In this document: positions 57,062-64,000 of the stretch, one piece after another
How positions within the stretch are numbered: the first letter of the stretch is position 1
How the letters are laid out: each line of letters begins with the position of its first letter
DNA from: Cronobacter turicensis z3032
Lineage (GTDB): Bacteria > Pseudomonadota > Gammaproteobacteria > Enterobacterales > Enterobacteriaceae
Length of the DNA: 64,000 nt
Direction of reading: 5' to 3'
NCBI GenBank assembly: GCA_000027065.2
Contig: FN543093.2
Span: 1,678,074-1,742,073 of the forward strand
The notes under the pieces: generated by a model
What the model was told of the DNA's origin: nothing
The model's database searches: none
Seen by the model: only the letters and a program-made list of their open reading frames with translations
Translations under genes and position numbers: made by a program

Positions 57062-57709
57062 TCAGATAGCCATTCTGGAGAGCAGATTAATTTGCGTCTG
57101 CTTGGCCATGTTGTCGCGATAGTCCGCGACGCGGGTAGGGTAGTTGACGCCAGCGACCAGCGTCAGATTGCGCAGCAGCGGGAAAAGATGAATGTCATCT
57201 TCAGAGAGTTCGCCGTTCACGGCGTTCGGCTGGACGATAAGCTTGTCGAGCGCGCGCAGGTCGTCGCTGATGTTTTTAATCAGCCCGGCGGAGTGGGCCA
57301 TATGGTCGTCAAAGGAGCCAATCGCCGCCTCTTTTTTCTCGGTAAAGTAACGACGCGCTTCAGGCGTGGCGAACTCATCGAACGGGGCTTTGGCAAAGCG
57401 CGGCAGCAGCAGACGGTTAATGTAGCCGTTAACGCGGCGCAGCCACTCTTCAATCGCCGGGTTGCGCTTGCCGGTGAGCAGCGGTTTGCCATCAAGATTA
57501 TCGACGTAGTGAACGATATCCATGCTTTCCGGCAGGTAGCGGCTGTCGTCTTTTTGCAGAATCGGGGCCATTTTCTGGCCTATCATGCGGGTGGGAGTGG
57601 CTTCGTCATCGTTCGACATCACGATAAGCTCTACCGGAAGGTTTTTGAGCCCGAAAATCATGCGCGCTTTCAGACAGAACGGACAGTGATCGTAAATATA
57701 TAACTTCAC
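57062..57709 (-). CDS. grxB: Glutaredoxin 2
   Basis: This 215-residue two-domain glutaredoxin has the CPFC active site at residues 9-12 (MKLYIYDHCPFC) and a GST-like helical C-terminal domain. It reduces mixed disulfides with glutathione and is the same length as in E. coli. It lies between yceB and mdtH. Confidence 0.97.
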   Translation of the reverse strand: MKLYIYDHCPFCLKARMIFGLKNLPVELIVMSNDDEATPTRMIGQKMAPILQKDDSRYLPESMDIVHYVDNLDGKPLLTGKRNPAIEEWLRRVNGYINRLLLPRFAKAPFDEFATPEARRYFTEKKEAAIGSFDDHMAHSAGLIKNISDDLRALDKLIVQPNAVNGELSEDDIHLFPLLRNLTLVAGVNYPTRVADYRDNMAKQTQINLLSRMAI

Positions 57710-57785
57710 GTTTCTCCTCCTGCTCAGGTTACTGATTTTTCAGTATGGTGGAGAATACGCCGGGGAGCAAATCGCTCCCCGGCTC

Positions 57786-58994
57786 TTAACTTTCCTGCTC
57801 CACCAGCCCCGGCGCGAGCCGTTTCTGACTGAACTGCCACCAGAGCATCAGGAACGTCCCGACACCTATCACGCCAAGCATCGCCCAGGGCAGCTCGGGC
57901 GTATTCAGCGTGCGGCCGATGTCAAACAGCCAGCCGCCGCCCGCGTAGCCAAGCGCGCCGCCAAAGGCGAGGCCCAGGCGGCTGAAGCCCATATAGCTGC
58001 CGCGCGCACGGGCGTCGGCCAGCGACGCGCTCAGCGTTTCGCGCGCTGGCTCGGCGATAATCGAGCCGATATAAAAGAGGCAAATTAAGGTAAACAGCTG
58101 TTGCAGGTTGCTCGCAAGACCGATCGGCACCAGGCTGAACGTCATCACCAGCAGCCCGGCCATCAGACGCTGTTCAAGGCGAAAGCGCTTTTCGCTCCAG
58201 CGCGCCAGCGGATAGAGCAGCGTCAGCGACAGCACGGCTTCAATGGCGTACATCCATTTCACCGCCGCCGGTTCGCCCGCGATATCGTTCACCATCACCG
58301 GCAGCATGAGCATTACCTGCACCGCCAGCATGTAATAACCGGTCAGCGTCAGCACATAGGTGACGAAGCGCTTATCGCGCAGCACGCGGCCCATGCCTTC
58401 GCGCAGCGGCGTGCGCACTGTGGAGAGCTTCCAGTCAGGCAACAGCCAGGCGTTAAAGCCCGCGCAGAGCACAAACAGCAGCGCGCCGACGCCGCACACC
58501 AGCCGGAAATCATATTGCAGCAGCCAGCTGCCGATAAGCGCGCCCGTCACGGCGCCCGCGCTGTCCTGCATCATCAGCAGGGAGAAAAAGCGACCGCGCT
58601 CCTGGGGGCGTACCAGCTTGACGACCAGCGCCGATCGCGGCGGGTCGAAAAGCGTGCCGCCAAGCCCGGAGAGTATGCAGGAGAGCCACAGCACCCACGG
58701 CTCATGGGCGACCGCCATGGTCGCAAATCCCGCAGCGCGCAGCAGCATGCCGGTGACGATCATCGGCCGCGCGCCGAGACGGTCGGCGATGGCGCCGCCG
58801 AAAATCCCCAGCCCTTGCTGAACGAGCTGGCGCAGACCGAGCGCGATACCCACCATCAGCGCGGCCCAGCCGAGGCTGTCGACGAAGCGAATGGAAATAA
58901 GTGGAAAGACGACAAAAAAGCCCAGAACCACGAGCATGTTATCAATTAACAGGAAATATTTACCCAGGCTCCTTGCCTGCGACACGCTGGACAT
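57786..58994 (-). CDS. mdtH: MFS multidrug transporter MdtH
   Basis: This 402-residue inner-membrane protein of the DHA1 major facilitator branch has 12 segments and the loop motif [18 protein letters not shown]. coli MdtH exports fluoroquinolones. The ATG at 58994 follows CCTGGAGGGGAA and aligns with the family N-terminus. It is divergent from rimJ across 265 bases. Confidence 0.96.
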   Translation of the reverse strand: MSSVSQARSLGKYFLLIDNMLVVLGFFVVFPLISIRFVDSLGWAALMVGIALGLRQLVQQGLGIFGGAIADRLGARPMIVTGMLLRAAGFATMAVAHEPWVLWLSCILSGLGGTLFDPPRSALVVKLVRPQERGRFFSLLMMQDSAGAVTGALIGSWLLQYDFRLVCGVGALLFVLCAGFNAWLLPDWKLSTVRTPLREGMGRVLRDKRFVTYVLTLTGYYMLAVQVMLMLPVMVNDIAGEPAAVKWMYAIEAVLSLTLLYPLARWSEKRFRLEQRLMAGLLVMTFSLVPIGLASNLQQLFTLICLFYIGSIIAEPARETLSASLADARARGSYMGFSRLGLAFGGALGYAGGGWLFDIGRTLNTPELPWAMLGVIGVGTFLMLWWQFSQKRLAPGLVEQES

Positions 58995-59259
58995 TTCCCC
59001 TCCAGGGAAAAAGCGAAGAGACCGTACTATCTTACGGCCTGGCGTACGAGGTGGTGATGTTTTGCGCGACAATATTTTTTTATCGATCGCTATGATTGAT
59101 TGATGAAATTCATCGTGAAGCCGTGTAGCGCGTTAAAGAATGGCATGTTGCTGTTTTCACTGTTTTGTTCGGCGCGGTTATAGTAAAACGTAATGCCCGC
59201 GACGGCGCGCTGTCCGGGGCTGGAGTGAGGAATAATGCCGAGAAAGGAGCAGGGTATCG

Positions 59260-59844
59260 ATGTTTGGCTACCGAAGTAACGTGCCGAAAGTAAGATTAAC
59301 GACAGACCGCCTGGTGGTGCGTCTGGTGCACGATCGCGACGCATGGCGGCTGGCGGATTACTACGCCGAGAATCGCCAGTTCCTGAAGCCCTGGGAACCC
59401 ATTCGCGATGAAAGCCATTGCTACCCGTCGGGCTGGCAGGCGCGGCTTGGCATGATTAACGAACTCCACAAGCAGGGCAACGCCTTCTATTTTGCGCTGC
59501 TCGATCCGGACGAACATGAAATCCGCGGCGTCGCTAATTTTTCCAATGTGGTGCGCGGCTCGTTCCACGCCTGCTATCTCGGCTATTCGCTGGGTGAAAA
59601 GTGGCAGGGGCAGGGCCTGATGTTTGAAGCGCTCACCAGCGCCATTCGCTATATGCAGCGCAGCCAGCATATGCACCGGATCATGGCCAACTATATGCCG
59701 CATAACCAGCGCAGCGGCGATTTGCTGGCGCGCCTCGGTTTTGAAAAAGAAGGCTATGCCAAAGATTACTTACTGATTGACGGCGTCTGGCGCGATCACG
59801 TGCTGACCGCGCTCACCGCGCGCGAATGGACGCCGGGGCGTTGA
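59260..59844 (+). CDS. rimJ: Ribosomal protein S5 alanine N-acetyltransferase RimJ
   Basis: This 194-residue GNAT acetyltransferase is almost identical to E. coli RimJ ([46 protein letters not shown]). The acetyl-CoA loop lies around [13 protein letters not shown]. It acetylates the N-terminal alanine of S5. It starts at 59260 after AAAGGAGCAGGG and is followed by yceH after 10 bases. Confidence 0.97.
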   Translation: MFGYRSNVPKVRLTTDRLVVRLVHDRDAWRLADYYAENRQFLKPWEPIRDESHCYPSGWQARLGMINELHKQGNAFYFALLDPDEHEIRGVANFSNVVRGSFHACYLGYSLGEKWQGQGLMFEALTSAIRYMQRSQHMHRIMANYMPHNQRSGDLLARLGFEKEGYAKDYLLIDGVWRDHVLTALTAREWTPGR

Positions 59845-59854
59845 GGAGAAAACC

Positions 59855-60508
59855 ATGAAACATCAGTTCAGCGCGCTGGAAGCGCGTGTTATCGGCTGCA
59901 TGCTGGAAAAGCAGGTCACCACGCCAGAGCAATACCCGCTCTCGGTCAATGGCGTGGTCACGGCCTGCAACCAGAAGACCAACCGCGAGCCGGTGATGAA
60001 CCTGAGCGAGGCGCAGGTGCAGGAGACGCTGGATCAGCTGGTCAAACGTCATTATCTGCGCACCGTCAGCGGCTTCGGCAACCGCGTGACCAAGTATGAG
60101 CAGCGCTTCTGCAATTCCGAATTTGGCGATTTAAAATTCTCGCCCGCCGAAGTGGCGCTGGTCACGACCCTGCTGCTGCGCGGCGCGCAGACGCCGGGCG
60201 AGCTGCGCAGTCGTGCGGCGCGCATGCATGAATTCAGCGATACGGCGGCGCTTGAAAGCGCGCTGGAGACGCTCTCAACCCGCGACGACGGCCCGTTTGT
60301 GACGCGGCTTGCGCGCGAGCCGGGCAAGCGCGAGAGCCGCTACATGCATCTCTTCTGCGGCGAGCCGGATGCCGCAGCGCTTGTCGCGCACGACGAAAAC
60401 ACCGGCGCGGATACCGACGCCTTAACGGCGCGCGTCGACGCGCTGGAGCTTGAGGTGGCGGAACTGCGCGAGCGCCTCGAATCACTGTTAGGTCATCTGG
60501 GAGAATAA
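59855..60508 (+). CDS. yceH: DUF480 winged-helix protein YceH
   Basis: This 217-residue protein has two tandem winged-helix domains ([27 protein letters not shown]... and [26 protein letters not shown]) and a C-terminal coiled-coil tail ([19 protein letters not shown]). The function is unknown, possibly regulatory. It sits in a rimJ-yceH-mviM run with 2-10-base gaps. Confidence 0.95.
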   Translation: MKHQFSALEARVIGCMLEKQVTTPEQYPLSVNGVVTACNQKTNREPVMNLSEAQVQETLDQLVKRHYLRTVSGFGNRVTKYEQRFCNSEFGDLKFSPAEVALVTTLLLRGAQTPGELRSRAARMHEFSDTAALESALETLSTRDDGPFVTRLAREPGKRESRYMHLFCGEPDAAALVAHDENTGADTDALTARVDALELEVAELRERLESLLGHLGE

Positions 60509-60510
60509 TC

Positions 60511-61434
60511 GTGGCGAAATTACGCGTTGGGGTGGTCGGGCTTGGCGGCATTGCGCAAAAAGCCTGGCTGCCGGTGCTGTCACAGGCGACGGACTGGACG
60601 CTCACGGGAGCATTTTCCCCGACGCGCGCCAAAGCGCTGCCAGTATGCGAGGCGTACCGGATACCATATATCGATTCGCTGCAGGCGCTTGCCGCGCAGT
60701 GCGACGCGGTATTCGTGCACAGCGCTACAAGCAGCCACTATCAGGTGGTGAGCGAACTGCTAAACGCGGGCGTGCATGTCTGCGTCGATAAACCGCTGGC
60801 GGAGAATCTCGCCGATGCCGAGCGTCTGGTGACGCTCGCGAAGCAGCGCAACCTGACGCTGATGGTTGGCTTCAACCGTCGTTTCGCGCCGCTCTATCGC
60901 GATTTGAAAAACGCGCTGGGCGCAGGGGCGTCGCTGCGTATGGATAAACATCGCGCCGACAGCGTCGGCCCCCACGATCTGCGCTTTACGCTGCTGGATG
61001 ATTATCTGCATCTGGTGGATACCGCGCTGTGGCTCGGCGGCGGCGAGGCGACGCTTGCAAGCGGCGCGTTGCAGACCACCGCGCAGGGCGAAATGTGGTA
61101 TGCCGAACACCATTTTCGCCGCGGCGAGCTTTCCATCACCACCAGCATGCACCGGCGCGCGGGTAGCCAGCGCGAGTGGGTGCAGGCGGTGACTGACGGC
61201 GCGCTGATCGACGTGACCGATATGCGCGAGTGGCGCGAAGAGCGCGGCGCAGGCGTGGTGCAGCGGCCGGCGCCCGGCTGGCAGAGCACGCTTGAACAGC
61301 GCGGCTTTGCAGGCTGCGCGCGCCATTTCATCGACTGCGTGCAGAATCAGACGGTTCCGGAAACCGCGGGCGAGCAGGCGCTCCTTGCCCAGCGCGTGGT
61401 GGAGCGGCTGTGGCGCGAGGCCATGCGCGAGTAA
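60511..61434 (+). CDS. mviM: Gfo/Idh/MocA-type oxidoreductase MviM (YceM)
   Basis: This 307-residue protein has an N-terminal Rossmann domain (LRVGVVGLGGIAQKAWLPVL) and the EKP-like motif DKPLAEN. It was named for its place by mviN/murJ; its substrate is unknown. It starts with GTG at 60511, two bases after yceH, with GGGAG in the end of yceH. Confidence 0.95.
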   Translation: MAKLRVGVVGLGGIAQKAWLPVLSQATDWTLTGAFSPTRAKALPVCEAYRIPYIDSLQALAAQCDAVFVHSATSSHYQVVSELLNAGVHVCVDKPLAENLADAERLVTLAKQRNLTLMVGFNRRFAPLYRDLKNALGAGASLRMDKHRADSVGPHDLRFTLLDDYLHLVDTALWLGGGEATLASGALQTTAQGEMWYAEHHFRRGELSITTSMHRRAGSQREWVQAVTDGALIDVTDMREWREERGAGVVQRPAPGWQSTLEQRGFAGCARHFIDCVQNQTVPETAGEQALLAQRVVERLWREAMRE

Positions 61435-61549
61435 CCGCGGCGCGCATCTGCCAGTAGTATTTCCCTTTCAGTCGAGTAGACTAAGCGCTTCGCTGAAAAG
61501 CCCCTGACGCCTGCCTTGCAGGCGTCGGTGTTTATGGGAAAGAACAACA

Positions 61550-63085
61550 ATGAATTTACTGAAGTCGCTGGCTGCGGTCAGCTCGATGACCATGTTTTCC
61601 CGCGTGCTCGGGTTTGCGCGCGACGCCATTGTGGCGCGGGTGTTTGGCGCCGGGATGGCGACCGACGCCTTTTTCGTCGCGTTCAAGCTGCCGAACCTGT
61701 TGCGACGCATATTTGCCGAAGGCGCGTTCTCGCAGGCGTTTGTGCCCATCCTCGCCGAATATAAAAGCAAGCAGGGCGAAGACGCTACGCGGGTGTTTGT
61801 GGCCTATGTCTCCGGCCTGCTGACGCTGGCGCTCTTTATCGTCACGGTCATTGGCATGCTGGCGGCGCCCTGGGTTATTCTGGTAACCGCGCCGGGCTTT
61901 GCCGATACGGCAGATAAATTCGCGCTCACTTCATCGCTTTTGCGCATTACCTTTCCTTATATTCTGCTGATTTCGCTGGCCTCGCTTGCGGGCGCCATCC
62001 TCAACACCTGGAACCGCTTTTCGGTGCCGGCGTTTGCGCCGACGTTTCTGAATGTCAGCATGATAGGCTTTGCCCTTTTCGCCGCGCCGTATTTTAACCC
62101 GCCGGTGCTGGCGCTCGCCTGGGCGGTCACGGTAGGCGGCGTGTTGCAGCTCGTTTATCAGCTGCCGCACCTGAAGAAAATCGGCATGCTGGTGCTGCCG
62201 CGCATTAACTTTAAAGATGCGGGCGCGATGCGCGTCATGAAACAGATGGGGCCTGCCATCCTCGGCGTCTCGGTCAGCCAGATCTCGCTTATCATCAATA
62301 CGATTTTCGCCTCGTTTCTGGTTTCCGGCTCGGTCTCCTGGATGTATTACGCCGACCGCCTGATGGAGTTTCCGTCGGGCGTGCTGGGCGTGGCGCTGGG
62401 CACCATTCTGCTGCCGTCGCTGTCGAGAAGCTTCGCGAGCGGCAACCATGACGAATATTCACGTCTGATGGACTGGGGGTTGCGCCTGTGCTTTTTACTG
62501 GCGCTGCCAAGCGCGGTGGCGCTCGGCATTCTCGCGAGACCGCTGACCGTCTCGCTGTTCCAGTACGGTAAATTCTCCGGTCACGACGCGCTGATGACCC
62601 AGCAGGCGCTGGTGGCGTACTCGGTGGGGCTGATGGGGCTGATTGTCGTGAAGGTACTGGCGCCAGGGTTTTATTCACGGCAGGACATCAAAACGCCGGT
62701 GAAAATCGCCATCGTAACGCTCATCATGACGCAGGTGATGAACCTGATGTTTATCGGGCCGCTGAAACACGCGGGGCTGGCGCTTTCTATTGGTCTTGCG
62801 GCCTGTCTTAACGCGAGTCTGCTCTACTGGCAGCTGCGTAAACGCAAGATTTTCCAGCCGCAGCCGGGGTGGGGCGCATTTTTAGCGCGACTGATTATCG
62901 CGGTGCTGGTGATGTCCGCGGCGCTGTTTGGCGTCATGCAAATCATGCCGGACTGGGCGCAGGGCACGATGCCGCTACGTCTGCTGCGTCTTGCTGGTGT
63001 CGTGGTCGCAGGCGTTATCGCGTACTTCGCGACGCTGACGTTACTGGGCTTTCGCGTGCGGGATTTCGCGCGTCGTACCGCGTAA
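61550..63085 (+). CDS. murJ: Lipid II flippase MurJ
   Basis: This 511-residue inner-membrane protein has 14 predicted segments and the MurJ signatures [42 protein letters not shown] (with the essential Arg residues) and [24 protein letters not shown]. It flips lipid II across the membrane for peptidoglycan synthesis. The 115-base gap after mviM likely holds its own promoter. Confidence 0.97.
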   Translation: MNLLKSLAAVSSMTMFSRVLGFARDAIVARVFGAGMATDAFFVAFKLPNLLRRIFAEGAFSQAFVPILAEYKSKQGEDATRVFVAYVSGLLTLALFIVTVIGMLAAPWVILVTAPGFADTADKFALTSSLLRITFPYILLISLASLAGAILNTWNRFSVPAFAPTFLNVSMIGFALFAAPYFNPPVLALAWAVTVGGVLQLVYQLPHLKKIGMLVLPRINFKDAGAMRVMKQMGPAILGVSVSQISLIINTIFASFLVSGSVSWMYYADRLMEFPSGVLGVALGTILLPSLSRSFASGNHDEYSRLMDWGLRLCFLLALPSAVALGILARPLTVSLFQYGKFSGHDALMTQQALVAYSVGLMGLIVVKVLAPGFYSRQDIKTPVKIAIVTLIMTQVMNLMFIGPLKHAGLALSIGLAACLNASLLYWQLRKRKIFQPQPGWGAFLARLIIAVLVMSAALFGVMQIMPDWAQGTMPLRLLRLAGVVVAGVIAYFATLTLLGFRVRDFARRTA

Positions 63086-63120
63086 ACCATACTGAACGGT
63101 TAAGCCGTACCCGTTAGAAA

Positions 63121-63157
63121 ACGCGCCGGAGGCGTATTTCCCCGGCGCGTTTTTTTA
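63121..63157 (+). terminator. murJ terminator
   Basis: The stem ACGCGCCGG / CCGGCGCGT is followed by seven Ts. Confidence 0.85.
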
Positions 63158-63195
63158 TACCCGGTTTTCTCAATGCGTTTCTTCAGATGCAAAAA

Positions 63196-63225
63196 AACCT
63201 TCCAGCAGGTTTACCCTGCCGGAAT
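63196..63225 (-). terminator. Terminator after flgN
   Basis: On the minus strand the stem TTCCGGCAGG / CCTGCTGGAA is followed by GGTTTTTTT, ending the flgAMN transcript. Confidence 0.85.
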
Positions 63226-63253
63226 GGCGTTTTTTTAACCCAGGACCTTGCGG

Positions 63254-63679
63254 TCAGATGGCGATTTTCTTCCCGCCGCGATGCATACTCGCGGCAGTCT
63301 GCCCGTTAGCGCCGTAAAGCGCCGGCTCCTGAAGCGGTTTTAACACCGCCAGCGCCTGTGCGTTACGCGTCATCTGGCCTTCGAGCAACCAGCCGTTATG
63401 CTGGTTCAAATCGCGCAAATGCAGGGTTTTCTGAGTAATCGTCTGCCAGCGCTGCGCCATATCCGGCGGCGCGTCGCGGTGCGTATTCTGTTCGCTGCGG
63501 CGCTGCTGTTCCAGATAGTCCAGCGTGGCCAGCAACGAGCTTTTCTCTTCGGTGATGCGCTGAAGCGCACTACTGTTGAGGCTGCCCGCTGATAGCTGTT
63601 GCTGCTCCGCATCCATCACCGATTTCAGCGAATTCAGTACAGTTGTCATTTGGTCTAACAGTTCTGACAGACGGCTCAT
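63254..63679 (-). CDS. flgN: Flagellar export chaperone FlgN
   Basis: This 141-residue helical chaperone binds the hook-filament junction proteins FlgK and FlgL (SRLSELLDQMTTVLNSLKSVMDAEQQQLSAG...). It is a typical FlgN in length and helical pattern. It lies 3 bases after flgM in the standard order. Usually it is under sigma-28 and FlhDC control. Confidence 0.95.
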   Translation of the reverse strand: MSRLSELLDQMTTVLNSLKSVMDAEQQQLSAGSLNSSALQRITEEKSSLLATLDYLEQQRRSEQNTHRDAPPDMAQRWQTITQKTLHLRDLNQHNGWLLEGQMTRNAQALAVLKPLQEPALYGANGQTAASMHRGGKKIAI

Positions 63680-63682
63680 AAA

Positions 63683-63976
63683 TTATTTATCCTGCAAGAA
63701 ACTCTGAGCTTCCTGGATAAGCGCATCGGCGATTTTGCCGGTATCCATTTTCAGCTCGCCATTACGAATGGCGGCCTTCAGCGCTTCCACACGCTCAACG
63801 TTGATGTCATCAGCGCCAGGCTTCATCAGTTTTGCCTGGGCGCCGCTTAAGGTGACGCTGGCGCTACCTGCCGCCGCGGTTTCGGTCGGACGGGCTTTTG
63901 GTGCCTGCGGTTCACTGTTTTCGCGCGGTTGCACCGTACTCACTGGTTTCAGGGGTGACGTGCGTTCAATGCTCAT
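63683..63976 (-). CDS. flgM: Anti-sigma-28 factor FlgM
   Basis: This 97-residue protein has the disordered N-terminal half and C-terminal sigma-28-binding part ([43 protein letters not shown]). It holds FliA until the hook is complete and it is exported. The start is ATG 63976 with AGGAAAAAATCA in front. The flgA gene must lie beyond the window. Confidence 0.97.
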   Translation of the reverse strand: MSIERTSPLKPVSTVQPRENSEPQAPKARPTETAAAGSASVTLSGAQAKLMKPGADDINVERVEALKAAIRNGELKMDTGKIADALIQEAQSFLQDK

Positions 63977-64000
63977 TGATTTTTTCCTCATAGAGGGGCT

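Overview
The window is a 64 kb stretch of an enterobacterial chromosome. Most of it follows the gene order of the E. coli K-12 22-24 minute region (yccJ-wrbA-ymdF-rut-put-efe-phoH-serX-ghrA-ycdXYZ-csg-ymdAB-clsC-opgCGH-yceK-msyB-lpxL-trhO-yceIJ-solA-bssS-dinI-pyrC-yceB-grxB-mdtH-rimJ-yceH-mviM-murJ-flgN-flgM). The GC-rich codon use, high protein similarity to E. coli and a type VI secretion cluster abutting yccJ suggest Cronobacter or a close relative (Franconibacter/Siccibacter type). This assignment is inference, not a database match.

Layout. 1-1561: the end of a type VI secretion (T6SS) cluster (tssE C-terminus and a VasL-like protein). 1787-3209: yccJ, wrbA and ymdF. 3299-9668: the complete pyrimidine-degradation operon rutABCDEFG with its divergent regulator rutR; a sigma-54 promoter, a RutR operator and an NtrC-like site lie between them. 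9788-11097: an A+T-rich two-gene insert (DUF3289 + DUF943 families) that separates rutR from putA. 11154-17037: the divergent putA/putP proline utilisation pair with four PutA-type operator motifs. 17155-18792: a small lipoprotein and a NupC-type nucleoside transporter. 19149-22451: an intact efeUOB ferrous iron uptake operon behind a Fur box. 22992-23780: phoH behind a Pho box.

23865-27705 is the most unusual part. Two complete tRNA-Ser(GGA) genes, each with its own promoter, flank a YdeP-type molybdopterin oxidoreductase gene. Each tRNA is followed by 189-192 bp units that begin with the last 19 bp of the tRNA, and then by clusters of short REP-like palindromes. The arrangement resembles the rtT/tyrT repeats of E. 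coli. It leaves ydeP between long direct repeats. Next comes a four-gene chaperone-usher fimbrial operon (28202-33107), so the serX site holds accessory DNA on both sides.

33194-36126: ghrA, ycdX, ycdY, ycdZ. 36166-40505: both curli operons, csgDEFG (minus) and csgBAC (plus), with recognisable OmpR and CsgD sites between them and a divergent, shortened CsgA. 40647-48501: ymdA, ymdB, clsC and the osmoregulated periplasmic glucan genes opgC and opgGH. 48601-63085: envelope, stress, tRNA-modification, pyrimidine and peptidoglycan-flippase genes. 63254-63976: flgN and flgM, the start of the flagellar block.

Compared with the E. coli K-12 order as I recall it, pgaABCD (between phoH and serX) and mdtG (between msyB and lpxL) are absent here. 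No prophage, insertion sequence, integrase, CRISPR array or rRNA gene was seen.
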